64,000 nt of DNA from Bacillus pseudomycoides (GCF_022811845.1 NZ_CP064266.1:4464001-4528000), one strand, 5' to 3'. Positions 35,127 through 44,151 are shown, counted from the first letter of the stretch. The notes: a model not told the origin generated them from the sequence alone. Program-made: numbers and translations.

Positions 35127-35555
35127 TTAACAGTTAAAATATTCTTTTAAAAACGCATAAAACGATGACCAAGTTTCCTTCAACGCTCCATTTAAAAGCT
35201 GCTCATCTCCACCTTCAAAATGAACCGAGTAAACTTTATCCGTTATACTATCAAGCACTAGTACAGTATTTGCTGACATCTCACTTAAAACTAGATATTT
35301 TTTCGGAAATCCAAGCTCCTTTCGAGCGATAATTGTGTTTGATTCAATAGCGTTCTCTTCATCTACAATATCTAGCAACTCGTAGGGAACATGCCCTTCC
35401 CAAAAGGGCCCCGCATATCGGTGATAAAATTCACTGAATGTATCAGATACTTCAACACCTAGGTTAGTTAAGACCTCTTTCACTTTTCCCTTATCTTCAC
35501 GTTTATAAATATCTTCTCCAAGAACTCGCTCTAATTTATTAGGCAAAACATTCAC
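35127..35555 (-). CDS. SMI1/KNR4 (SUKH) family protein
   Basis: A 142-residue immunity-type protein. GVEVSDTFSEFYHRYAGPFW near residue 35 and the following central FPKKYLVLSEMSANTVLVLDS segment fit the SUKH fold. A final helical SSFYAFLKEYF closes it. It opens the second immunity patch, just upstream of the MoxR operon promoter region but on the same strand. An AGGAGG-like site precedes the ATG. No toxin is adjacent. Confidence 0.75.
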   Translation of the reverse strand: MNVLPNKLERVLGEDIYKREDKGKVKEVLTNLGVEVSDTFSEFYHRYAGPFWEGHVPYELLDIVDEENAIESNTIIARKELGFPKKYLVLSEMSANTVLVLDSITDKVYSVHFEGGDEQLLNGALKETWSSFYAFLKEYFNC

Positions 35556-35639
35556 TTTCAGTTCCTCCTAGCGTTTGCTTTCCTCTTCGCAAGCGAAGCC
35601 TCAAGTAATAGAAAATATGGATAATGAAATCGCATAGAT

Positions 35640-36107
35640 CTAAATTGCAACATCCTGGTAGCCTACTTCAGTTACTTTTTCATTTAATAGGCGAAGCCCT
35701 AGTCCATTTTCTATATCCCATGTACAATGAAATGTAATTCCGATATCTCGCCCTTCAAAAATACCCGCATATGGAACAACAATTCCATCTAAACATATCA
35801 TTTCTAGTATTTGATTCGTTGTTTCAACAAATGGATAATTTTCATTTATTTCAATATCATAACCTAGTTCATGTCGCTCTTGTACGTAGTAGTCTAATAT
35901 TGGTTGCAAAAAGCTTTGTTGTAAGTGTTCCCATTTTTTCACAAGTGAGGTATATGCTATATATTGTTCTTCATCAAATTTACCATCCTCATCACCTTTA
36001 ACCACCAATGCTATTTCGACCTCATTTCCAAAAAAATGAATGGTAGTATCCTTAGACCAAACATAATCGTATTCAATTTTACCGAAAACCGCATCATTTA
36101 TTGTCAT
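35640..36107 (-). CDS. DUF6985-like protein, paralogue of 18922-19389
   Basis: A 155-residue protein of the same length as the copy at 18922 and similar throughout, differing mainly in surface positions (for example VWSKDTTIHFFGNEVEIALV in place of VRYTTITFCGKEAKIALM). Conserved blocks are QPILDYY, ELGYDIE, IVVPYAGIFEGR and VTEVGYQDVAI. A GGAGA site lies before the ATG. The duplication and the immunity context suggest specificity variants. Biochemical function is unknown. Confidence 0.7.
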   Translation of the reverse strand: MTINDAVFGKIEYDYVWSKDTTIHFFGNEVEIALVVKGDEDGKFDEEQYIAYTSLVKKWEHLQQSFLQPILDYYVQERHELGYDIEINENYPFVETTNQILEMICLDGIVVPYAGIFEGRDIGITFHCTWDIENGLGLRLLNEKVTEVGYQDVAI

Positions 36108-36121
36108 TTTAGTTCTCCTTT

Positions 36122-36250
36122 TTATTTATTGGCAACTCCCCTAGGCATAAACGCCCCTATATTAATTTCGCCTACTTCGCCAAGATGCACAAATTTACTA
36201 TTTATCTCTGACAATACAAACTGCACTGTCTTTACATCATTTGATTCATG
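36122..36250 (-). pseudogene. short C-terminal remnant
   Basis: The frame has no start. It reads VQFVLSEINSKFVHLGEVGE, then INIGAFMPRGVANK, and ends at TAA 36122, 15 bp before the next gene's start. It looks like the end of a larger protein, perhaps of the local toxin or immunity set. The stretch 36251-36398 shows nothing. Confidence 0.35.
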
Positions 36251-36398
36251 CTATGTTCATTTGTTTTTACGTCGATATTCATTCACTTGTCTTACGTACT
36301 TTTGTATTTTTAATTTTAGAACTATTAGCTTTATAACCCGTTTATATGTTTACAATAACAGTTATTAAAATCACTCCATAGCGTTTAACCTTCTCAAA

Positions 36399-36752
36399 TT
36401 AAACCTCATCAGCCAAAGCATCATCGTAATCCTGTAATTCTTCCATAATTTCTTTTAATTGTTCTATACTATTCATAAATTCTTGGTGAGAAATTTTTTG
36501 ATATTCACCCGCCTTGCCATATTCATCACTTTCAAATATATTTATTTCTGCACCTAACTCTAATAAATTATCAACTAATTCTTTTAACTTCTCCATATCA
36601 TCCAGATCATTCGCATCTGTTTTCGCAATAAAATCTTTGTTTTCAATTTTATTTTTGATTTCTATAATCGCTAAACTCGTGTACTTTCTTAAAGGTACTA
36701 TATATGTATGAAATGGAGCATTAGGAATTATTTTAATTGCTATTTTACTCAT
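36399..36752 (-). CDS. small acidic protein, relative of 5871-6209
   Basis: A 117-residue protein with an N-terminal strand (KIAIKIIPNAPFHTYIVPLRKY), then a helix MEKLKELVDNLLELGAEINIF and an acidic tail (ELQDYDDALADEV). It shares this layout with the protein at 5871. It has a good AAAGGAG site. A decayed toxin C-terminus lies just upstream on the same strand, the usual toxin-then-immunity order, so an immunity role is plausible. Confidence 0.6.
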   Translation of the reverse strand: MSKIAIKIIPNAPFHTYIVPLRKYTSLAIIEIKNKIENKDFIAKTDANDLDDMEKLKELVDNLLELGAEINIFESDEYGKAGEYQKISHQEFMNSIEQLKEIMEELQDYDDALADEV

Positions 36753-36903
36753 CTATTATTCTCCTTTCTATATATTCTCCCGCCCAATTTATGCTCTCAT
36801 TCAAACTATCCACTATTCAATGTTAATTTTCTAAGGTCCTCGATGTTTCGCATCTACGGATACGCCTCCCGCTATGAGCTTCGTCCTCCTCCAAAACCAA
36901 TCA

Positions 36904-37270
36904 ACCCCTTATACATAAATTATAAATTCATATTCTGGTTTATGATATGCAGTACCTTCATTTGGTAAATATCCATATGCTCCATCATCATCAGCGTGTA
37001 TCTGTTTAAGTACGTCTGGCTTTACCTCTTCTAAGGATATTCCTTTATCAGTTTTTCTTACCCTCTCCGCAAGCGGAGCCTCCCCCCCCTTAATCTCATC
37101 ATTGATTTTCTTACTGCTGTCTACATGATACTTATTGACTCATTCGGTAACCTTTCCTGGTCCACCGCCTTGCTTTCCTGCCAATGTACCATTTCCACCT
37201 TAACTGGTGTAGCCTTTGAAGGAAGCTAATTCTGCTTCATTTGGAAACTGACTAATTTTACCTAATTAAA
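36904..37270 (-). pseudogene. decayed C-terminal region of a polymorphic toxin-like protein
   Basis: One reading frame on the minus strand gives ISQFPNEAELASFKGYTS, stop, GGNGTLAGKQGGGPGKVTE, stop, VNKYHVDSSKKINDEIK, then ISLEEVKPDVLKQIHADDDG and AYGYLPNEGTAYHKPEYEF. At least two in-frame stops and probably an indel at the C8 tract near 37085 break it. The Gly-rich linker and YLPNEGTAYHKPEY end recall toxin C-termini of RHS, LXG or YeeF type. The exact toxin family is not known to me. Confidence 0.5.
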
Positions 37271-37321
37271 CAACCGAAAAATAGAAAAATATATCATCAT
37301 GCTTTATATTGGAGAATCAAG

Positions 37322-37738
37322 CTATTTAGCTTTAAAATACACCATATCATACGGATAATAAGGAACATTTTTTACAATTGCTCCACTTTCAAAGCTCCAA
37401 TAGCCAAAATATAGTTTTTCATGATGTTTATGACAATCATACCAACCCATGTCTTTATGCCCAGCATACCATTCTTCTATCAAGTATTTCTCCATGAGTT
37501 TACTAGCTTTTGTATCATCTTTGCACATAATGACATTAACAAAACTTTTAAATGGTTTTTCAAATAACCAAATACTGTTTTGAGAGTTCCCTTCTTCTCT
37601 TCTATAATGAATGATAAAATTATATAAAAAATCATTCATCTTACTCTTCTCTACTAAATTTACAAGAATATTAAATGTATTCTTATCAATTTCTAACATA
37701 ATACCTATAGAAAGATATTCGTAACATTCCCAGATCAT
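37322..37738 (-). pseudogene. PoNi-like immunity protein, C-terminal part
   Basis: The 138-residue frame ends with LMEKYLIEEWYAGHKDMGWY, then DCHKHHEKLYFGYWSFESGA and PYYPYDMVYFKAK, the pattern of the DUF1911 (PoNi C-terminal) domain. PoNi proteins protect against PoNe-type DNase toxins and are usually about 250 residues with an N-terminal DUF1910 domain, which is missing here. The first ATG has no clear ribosome binding site. It could be a free-standing C-terminal version, but truncation is more likely. Confidence 0.6.
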
Positions 37739-37800
37739 ACTCCTCTACCTTCATCCGGGCATAATCAACATATGCATTAACACTAGCAACCAAAATTAAT

Positions 37801-37829
37801 AAAGCAGCTATCCATAAGATAACTGCTTT
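37801..37829 (-). terminator. terminator of multicopper oxidase gene
   Basis: AAAGCAGCTATC (37801-37812) pairs with GATAACTGCTTT (37818-37829), with T-rich DNA beyond on the minus strand. Confidence 0.7.
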
Positions 37830-37858
37830 ATATTATTATGAACTACATGAATTTTATA

Positions 37859-39514
37859 TTATTCTGGCTTATTTGGAATGTTAGGGTTTGGAACATAATC
37901 AGATTTGTAATCTGTATATTTCACTTCTGTTACCATCCCTGCTGAAGCATGGTGCAAATCATGACAGTGGAACATCCATTCCCCCGGATTGTCTGCTACA
38001 AAGGCTACTTCATATTCTTCTCCAGGTTTCAAGTTCAAAGTATCTTTAACAATTGGAGAACCTTCTATCGTTTTTCCATCTTTACTTAATACTTGGAAGA
38101 AATGACCGTGTAAATGCATCGGGTGATCATCTGTTTTAGAGCGATTTACTAATTTTACTTTTACTAAGTCACCCTTTTTCACTGGAATTGGGTCGATATC
38201 CGGAAATACTTTACCGTTAATTGTATATACCATTTCATTTCCATTCATTTGAGTATGCAAGTCCATATTATATGTGACAGTATACTGCTGGTCTAACGTG
38301 AAATCACCTAATTTTTTAGCACCATATTTCGTCATATCTAATTTTGGTAGTTTTTCTTTTTCATTTGCCTTGTCTTTCATCTCTTTGCTGCCATCATATT
38401 CTATAACAGCTTTCATTCCTTTTACACCTTTATCTTCTGAATGGTCCTCAACATACCATTTCCCAGGGTTGTTAGCAGTAAATTCAACATCATAACGTTC
38501 ACCTGATGCAATTGAAATTACTTTGTCCTTAATAACTTTTGGATCATTAATTGGTTGGCCATCTGTCGCAATTACTTTAATATCATGACCATGAACATGG
38601 ATATCATGTGATAGGTAACCAGCATTAACTAGTCGAAGTCGAACTTTGTCTCCCTTGTTCACTTTTAATGGCTCCACTAAATCCCCGCTTTTACCATTGA
38701 TTGTGAATAAGTCATACATGCTCATATCATGACCTTTCATCCTCATATTCCCATGATCCATTCCTTCCATATTTCCAGAGTCTTTTTTATCACTGCCCAT
38801 GTCCATACCGGAATGATCCATGCCTTTCATATCATCATTCTTTTTCGTATTTTTATTATCCATACTAGATTTATTACCGTCTGCTTTTTCTGTTTTCCCT
38901 TTTGTCATTTCTTTTAACTGCTTATCGATTTCTTTTTTATCTGTTACCCATTCATCTAACATTAATGTGTAATCTTTATCATACTTTTCATTTGTATCTT
39001 CTACAACGAGGGCACCATACAAGCCTCTATCTAGTTGATTTACAGAATCTTGATGCGAATGATACCAATACGTTCCTGGTACGTTCGCTTTAAATTCATA
39101 GGTGAAACTTTTTCCAGATTCAACCGCATCTTGTGTCACACCTGGAATTCCATCCATGTTATTTGGGACAGGATACCCATGCCAATGGATAGATACTGGT
39201 GTAGATAATTCATTTTTTAATGTCACTTTAACCTTTTCGCCTTTTTTCACCCTAATTTCTGGTCCAGGAGATGAACCATTAAATGTCCAGACTGGAACAA
39301 TAACACCGTTACTTAGCTTTTGCTTTTCTTCTTTCGCTATTAAAGTAACTTCTGGTCCTTTTACAACTTTCAATGGTTTTGTAGCCGTTTCAGTCTGTGC
39401 TGTTTTTTTATCATTCACATTTTTATAATCATTTGTTGTATTTGTGATCGCAGAACATGCAGCAATTAAAGATATTACGGAGACTGTAACTGCTGTTAAT
39501 ACAAATCTCTTCAT
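37859..39514 (-). CDS. multicopper oxidase lipoprotein
   Basis: About 551 residues from ATG 39514, which has AAAGGAGG 8 bp upstream. The N-terminus is a lipoprotein signal (VISLIAAC). Copper sites are clear: HWHGYPVPN and WYHSHQ in the first cupredoxin domain, and HPMHLHGHFFQ and HCHDLHHASAGM in the last. Between the domains lies a Met/His-rich linker (GMDHSGMDMG and GMDHGNMRMKGHDM), suggesting copper binding and a role in Cu(I) oxidation or tolerance outside the membrane. Laccase activity is possible. It stands alone, with terminators on both sides. Confidence 0.92.
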   Translation of the reverse strand: MKRFVLTAVTVSVISLIAACSAITNTTNDYKNVNDKKTAQTETATKPLKVVKGPEVTLIAKEEKQKLSNGVIVPVWTFNGSSPGPEIRVKKGEKVKVTLKNELSTPVSIHWHGYPVPNNMDGIPGVTQDAVESGKSFTYEFKANVPGTYWYHSHQDSVNQLDRGLYGALVVEDTNEKYDKDYTLMLDEWVTDKKEIDKQLKEMTKGKTEKADGNKSSMDNKNTKKNDDMKGMDHSGMDMGSDKKDSGNMEGMDHGNMRMKGHDMSMYDLFTINGKSGDLVEPLKVNKGDKVRLRLVNAGYLSHDIHVHGHDIKVIATDGQPINDPKVIKDKVISIASGERYDVEFTANNPGKWYVEDHSEDKGVKGMKAVIEYDGSKEMKDKANEKEKLPKLDMTKYGAKKLGDFTLDQQYTVTYNMDLHTQMNGNEMVYTINGKVFPDIDPIPVKKGDLVKVKLVNRSKTDDHPMHLHGHFFQVLSKDGKTIEGSPIVKDTLNLKPGEEYEVAFVADNPGEWMFHCHDLHHASAGMVTEVKYTDYKSDYVPNPNIPNKPE

Positions 39515-39594
39515 GGAAAATTCCTCCTTTTGCTTTTTCAAGATTATTATATAAGACGATTTTCAAGAAAATATGGAGATGCCAAATGAACAAA

Positions 39595-39630
39595 ATAAAA
39601 AGACGCCCAAAAATTGAGCGTCTTTTTATT
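39595..39630. terminator. intrinsic terminator after the PepP-like gene
   Basis: AATAAAAAGACGC (39595-39607) pairs with GCGTCTTTTTATT (39618-39630). It overlaps the stop of the peptidase gene and has T-runs in both directions. Confidence 0.85.
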
Positions 39631-40909
39631 TTGTAACAACTTGTCTTTCCTTAACGTTTTCATTATTTTTTCTCATAAACTCTTCAATCTCTTCAACCGT
39701 TCTAATGATATCTTTTGACAAGTTTTCATACCCGTCCTTTGTGACAAGAATATCATCTTCAATACGAATTCCAATTGATTCTTCTTCAATATATAAACCT
39801 GGTTCTATCGTAATGACCATACCTTCTTCTAATACTCTATCTTTGTATGTTCCTACATCATGAGTATCTAAACCGAGGAAATGGCTCACACCATGATAAT
39901 AATATTTAGATAGTTCCTCATCTTCTTGAATTAAACCAATTTCTTTACACTCTTCTGCCAGTACTTTTTTTGTATGTTCATTTAATGCAGCGAATTTTAA
40001 TCCTGGCTTTATAAGTTCAGTTGTTTCTTTTAATGCTTTTAATACAATATTATATATTTGTTTTTGGCGATTAGAGAATGTTCCACTAGCTGGGAATGTG
40101 TAACTAATATCAGCATTGTAGTAGTCTTTTTGAGCACCTAAATCGAGCAGTACTAAATCACCTTGTTGCACTTTTGCATCATTATCTTCATAATGCAGCA
40201 CAGTAGCATTTTTACCACTCGCCAAAATTGTATCGAATGCATGATATTTAATACCAGACGATTTTAATGTGAAATCAAAATGCGCTTCTAATTCATATTC
40301 CATTATGCCTGCTTTCGCTTGTTTCAGCACATTATAAATACCCTCTTGAGTAACCGCAATTGCTTCTTTTATTTTTTCAATTTCTTCATCTGTTTTGAAC
40401 ACTCGTAATTCACAAATGTTCGGATAGACATTCCCAATTGAAAGATGAGGATACTGTTCTCTTACGTGCTTCGCAAATGCTAGCGCCTTCGTCTCAGTAC
40501 CTTTCCAATTACGACGTTCCAAATCTAAATACACATGTTTCACATTTTCTGCGAAAAGTGTATTCGCAATTGTTACTTCAAAACTTTCTATATATACAAC
40601 CTTCTTAATACCAGAAATATTTTCTGCTTCTTCTTTCGAAACGGTTTTACCAACCCATTTTTCAAGCACTGGATCTGGTTTTTCAATGAAAAGAGTTTCT
40701 TCTACACTATCTCCAAACTTTTTTAAAATAAAAATAACATTTGGCTCATCGATTCCTGTTAAATAGTAAAAATTTCGATTCGGCACAAATTTATAGTGTG
40801 CATCAGCTGACATATGTGGTGCCTGTCCGGCAAATAAAATAGTAATCGATCCATCTGGCAATGTTCTCGTTAATCGTTCTCAATTTTGGGCAAAAAATGT
40901 TGGCTTCAT
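39626..40909 (-). pseudogene. pepP: Xaa-Pro aminopeptidase with stop at codon 10
   Basis: The restored frame has 427 codons, from ATG 40909 (GGGGGATTATT upstream) to 39626. It encodes an aminopeptidase P with a creatinase-type N-terminal domain and a pita-bread catalytic domain. The metal ligands lie in LLDLGAQKDYYNADIS (two Asp), HGVSHFLGLDTHDVG (His), ITIEPGLYI (Glu) and IRIEDD (Glu). Codon 10 is TGA (40882-40880) within MKPTFFAQN-stop-ERL; relatives carry Arg there as I recall, so CGA to TGA is likely. A restart at TTG 40861 has no ribosome binding site. The rest is intact, so the lesion is recent or a sequence error. Confidence 0.8.
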
Positions 40910-41004
40910 AATAATCCCCCTTGAATTCTATGTATCAAAACAAATTATCCAATGTAATTCATTTTATTATTGTTATAATTTTTCGTCAATTAATAATTAT
41001 CGTG

Positions 41005-41058
41005 TAGAAAGTAAAACATTAATCAGTGAGCGTCCTACTGCCAGTTTAAGCGAGATAA
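41005..41058. repeat. degenerate bcr1-like fragment
   Basis: AGAAAGTAAAAC, ATTAATCAGTGAG and a terminal GCGAGATAAA resemble the two ends of the element at 24462 with most of the middle deleted. It lies in the gap between the divergent pepP-like gene and the lipoprotein gene. Confidence 0.4.
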
Positions 41059-41170
41059 AGATTCCCCAACGATTCCTTTTCACTCGAAATCATGCATATC
41101 ACTCCACAATTTCTTGACATTTATTCCATATACTTAAAATCTCATACATATAGGAAAGGAGTCTAAAAAC

Positions 41171-42163
41171 GTGAAATATTATGTAGCAACAGGATTAGCA
41201 ATTACTTCTTTATTTATACTTACAGGTTGTTCTAACAATGTAGAAACACAACTAGTAAAAAAAGAAACGGTTCAATCTCAGCCCAAAAATAAAGAAACAG
41301 CAAATACGATTCCGCCAAACTTCTATAAAGAAATTACATCTGGAAAAATCGAGCACATTCATGGAATTGGCTATGCAGGAAATATGCCTGGGGTTTCTAT
41401 CGCAACTCACAATGGTATAAAAGTTTATCAAAATGGCAAATGGTTTGATACTACTACCCAACTACACGATTATATGGGATTTCAGGCAACGAAAAACGGA
41501 TTCTTTGCCAGCGGGCATCCTGAACCAGGCACAAATTTAAAAAACCCTTTAGGGTTAATGAAAAGCTCTGATGGTGGAAATACCCTTGAAAAGCTAGCCT
41601 TTTATGGAGAATCTGATTTTCATAACCTTGCTGTCGGATATAATACGGAAGCGATCTATTTATATAACGAGCGTCCAAATTCTAAATTACAAAATGGTGT
41701 TTATTTCAGTACAAATAACGGACAAGAATGGAAAAATAGTAAGTTAAAGGGGCTATCAAGTACAATCCATTCATTTTCAGTACATCCGGATCAATCTAGT
41801 GTAGTCGCGGTAAGTGCTAAAGACGGTGTTTATTTATCTACAGATTACGGGAATACGTTTGAATTATTCTCTAAATCACTTGAATCGACCGCAGTTACAT
41901 TTAGTAATGAAGATGTTATTTATGCCCCTATTAGTAAGCAAAATCAACAAACGATAACGAAGCAATCTATTGCTACAAATGAAGAGACAAACATACAAAT
42001 TCCATCTTTAGATTCTAAAGATAAAATTATGTATATTTCACAAAACCCTCAAAATTCATCTGAAATGGTTTTTGCTACAATGAAAGCAAATGTATTCTTT
42101 TCTACGGATAGCGGTAAAACGTGGAAGCAGGTTACTAAAGATGGGACATTACAATATAACTAG
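41171..42163 (+). CDS. BNR/sortilin-like lipoprotein (F510_1955-type)
   Basis: A 330-residue lipoprotein with signal and lipobox (LFILTGCSN). The mature part is a beta-propeller-like protein with several BNR/Asp-box-like repeats: SSDGGNTLEKL, STNNGQEWKN, STDYGNTFELF, STDSGKTWKQV. NCBI names such Bacillus proteins F510_1955-family glycosylhydrolase, but hydrolase activity is not shown and no acid pair is obvious. An AAAGGAG site precedes the GTG/ATG start. It is followed by a CcdA-like membrane gene. The pair may handle surface thiols or metals; this is inference. Confidence 0.75.
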   Translation: MKYYVATGLAITSLFILTGCSNNVETQLVKKETVQSQPKNKETANTIPPNFYKEITSGKIEHIHGIGYAGNMPGVSIATHNGIKVYQNGKWFDTTTQLHDYMGFQATKNGFFASGHPEPGTNLKNPLGLMKSSDGGNTLEKLAFYGESDFHNLAVGYNTEAIYLYNERPNSKLQNGVYFSTNNGQEWKNSKLKGLSSTIHSFSVHPDQSSVVAVSAKDGVYLSTDYGNTFELFSKSLESTAVTFSNEDVIYAPISKQNQQTITKQSIATNEETNIQIPSLDSKDKIMYISQNPQNSSEMVFATMKANVFFSTDSGKTWKQVTKDGTLQYN

Positions 42164-42218
42164 TTAGAAAGGTGAATATAACGTGTTTTAAACAATTAGT
42201 GAATGGAGTTATCAACTC

Positions 42219-42914
42219 ATGTCTCCTTTAATGGATGTCGCGAATTCTACAAAATCAATACCTCTATTATTTGCGTTTTTATTAGGCATAGTAGGTACCC
42301 TTGCTCCTTGCCAATTAACAGGAAACATTAGTGCTATTACACTTTATGGAAATCAGTCTTTACAAAAGGGACATTCATGGAAACATATACTGTTATTCAT
42401 TTTAGGAAAAGTAATAGCTTTTACATCACTTGGACTTTTAGTATGGACGTTAGGAAAAGAGATTCAACAAATATTAACTTTGTATTTTCCATGGCTACGC
42501 AAAATGATAGGACCTTTACTAATATTAATGGGCTTAATATTATCCGATATTATAAAAGAAAGAAAATTCTTCTCTACCATCTTCCCTATCAAATTTATAC
42601 GAAAACAAAAAGAAGTCAGCTCATTTTTACTTGGGTTCTTCTTTTCTTTAGCTTTCTGTCCGACTATGTTCGTGCTATTTTTCGGAACGTTAATCCCTCT
42701 ATCTTTATCCTCTAATTATGGATACTTGTTTCCGACATTCTTTTCGATAGGGACTGCTCTACCTATCGTTGTACTAATGTTCATCATCTCCTACCTTGGA
42801 TTAAATGGAACATTACTCAAAAAGAGCCGAAAAATAGGAAAAAGCATTCAACGTATAGCAGGTATCCTACTCATTTTAATCAGACTTTATGATACAGCTT
42901 TATATTGGATATAA
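42219..42914 (+). CDS. CcdA/DsbD-like thiol-transport membrane protein
   Basis: A 231-residue membrane protein with six predicted helices. It carries two conserved proline-cysteine motifs, LAPCQLTGN in helix 1 and AFCPTMFVLF in helix 4, as in CcdA/DsbD proteins that pass electrons across the membrane. Upstream the same frame reads TISEWSYQL back to a TAA at 42189. A GTG with AAAGGTG sits two codons before that TAA. The ancestral start may have been GTG TTT CAA, with CAA changed to TAA, so the ATG at 42219 may be a rescue start. It forms an operon with the lipoprotein gene and ends at a strong terminator. Confidence 0.75.
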   Translation: MSPLMDVANSTKSIPLLFAFLLGIVGTLAPCQLTGNISAITLYGNQSLQKGHSWKHILLFILGKVIAFTSLGLLVWTLGKEIQQILTLYFPWLRKMIGPLLILMGLILSDIIKERKFFSTIFPIKFIRKQKEVSSFLLGFFFSLAFCPTMFVLFFGTLIPLSLSSNYGYLFPTFFSIGTALPIVVLMFIISYLGLNGTLLKKSRKIGKSIQRIAGILLILIRLYDTALYWI

Positions 42915-42917
42915 ATT

Positions 42918-42956
42918 AAAAAGGTAAGTTCAAGTGAATCGAACTTACCTTTTTTT
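42918..42956 (+). terminator. intrinsic terminator
   Basis: AAAAAGGTAAGTTC (42918-42931) pairs with GAACTTACCTTTTT (42941-42954) and is followed by more T. Confidence 0.9.
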
Positions 42957-42967
42957 AAATCATTTAA

Positions 42968-43570
42968 TTAATTTTTCTTTTTTTGTAGTTGCACTAATAA
43001 ATTCGTAATGAATGAAAGAAACAATGGGTCATTTTCTTTTTTGGACGACCATTGCATAATAAGTTGTCGCGGTATTTTAATTTCTATCGGTTGCACGATG
43101 AAGTCATGAATAATTTGTTTATGAAGTCCTGATAACGGAACGATTGTTATACCGTTAACTTGTAAAGCAAGTGCTAATGCCGAACTAATTGTCTCTGACT
43201 CCATCACTTTATTAACTACTATTTCATTTTTCGTCAAATATGGTTCAAGTACTTCTTTACAACCAGAAAGTGGAATTATAAAAGGATAATTTTTCAACTC
43301 TTTAATTGTAAGATCAGATGGAACAGACTTAGAAGAAACCATGACATACGGTTCTTCACCAATGACATCATAATGAAACCCTGAAATTAAATTTTCTTTT
43401 ATAGAAATAGAAAAATCTGCACTTCCAGAAGACAGCCAATCTAACATTTCCTGATAGCTTCCTTCTCGAACTGCAAGCACATACTGACTTTGATCAAAAT
43501 TGCCTAATTCGATACACTCCGCCAAACAATATACAGTAACTGAGTAAACGTAAAGTAACTCTAAAATCAA
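42968..43570 (-). pseudogene. LysR-type regulator lacking its DNA-binding domain
   Basis: The 200-codon frame holds most of a LysR substrate-binding domain: VLAVREGSYQEMLDWLSSGSADFSIS, then FHYDVIGEEPYVMVSSKSVP and ALQVNGITIVPLSGLH. The N-terminal helix-turn-helix (about 90 residues) is missing. The first 16 codons come from a palindromic insertion-like sequence at 43544-43606, not from the gene. It cannot bind DNA and is a remnant. Confidence 0.8.
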
Positions 43571-43606
43571 CCTTTATTGTATATTTTGGAGTTACTTTAC
43601 GTTTAC
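43544..43606. repeat. 63-bp palindromic element cutting the LysR gene
   Basis: GTAAACGTAAAGTAACTC (43544-43561) is perfectly complementary to 43589-43606, with a 27-nt loop that contains a further AAAAT/ATTTT pair. It marks the exact 5' breakpoint of the LysR remnant, so it may be a miniature mobile element or its scar. Confidence 0.6.
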
Positions 43607-43641
43607 ATTTAAAGATTTTTATTAGTTGCAGTAGCCGTAGT

Positions 43642-43880
43642 TTATTTTTGTTTTACATACTTGATAGTGTTAAAAGTCTTAGTTCTAAATAATTGAATGT
43701 TCTTTCCATCAAAGTTTTGAACTGTGTACGGAACATATACATTCTTTGCTTCTTTTTGTTCTTCACCGTTTATTAAGTTCTTTTCCACATGCAATGTGAT
43801 AGTTTGAGAATTAGAGCCATAAGTCCATTTACCTTTAGCATAAGTCTTATCCTTGTATCGAAACTGGATTATAACGAAAA
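43642..43880 (-). pseudogene. remnant paralogous to 11446-11790
   Basis: The frame reads FRYKDKTYAKGKWTYGSNSQ, then ITLHVEKNLINGEEQK and VQNFDGKNIQLF, ending FNTIKYVKQK. It aligns with the remnant at 11446 (ending YQTIRYTKQK). Upstream (43880-43940) the coding sequence continues only in broken frames. There is no start codon. The family is unknown. Confidence 0.45.
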
Positions 43881-43950
43881 GAAAAATCAGAGTGAAGAAT
43901 CATTCCGATTAAAGTCTAACTTTTGAGGTTCAGTACAAAGACCCCTCTCC

Positions 43951-44151
43951 TTATTTCAACTTTCCTTCAAAAACAATTTTTCTTCCGCACGGTTCTACAA
44001 CTGTTTGTCCATCTTTCTTCACTTCATGAAAGATTGGCTCTTCCATACGGCGAGAAGGTGCATATCCTTCACGTTTCATACGTGCTAAACAATCTGTAAT
44101 CGTTTCATTCTCTTGTACTTCAAATTTTTTCTTATTAGGTTGTTTTGTCAT
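43951..44151 (-). CDS. NETI-motif small protein
   Basis: A 66-residue basic protein with the ENETITDCLARMKREGY motif that names the NETI family of Bacillus small proteins, followed by PSRRMEEPIFHEV. The function is unknown. Its start overlaps the end of the MFS gene by 17 bp, so it is co-transcribed with that gene. The stretch 43881-43950 downstream is empty. Confidence 0.85.
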   Translation of the reverse strand: MTKQPNKKKFEVQENETITDCLARMKREGYAPSRRMEEPIFHEVKKDGQTVVEPCGRKIVFEGKLK

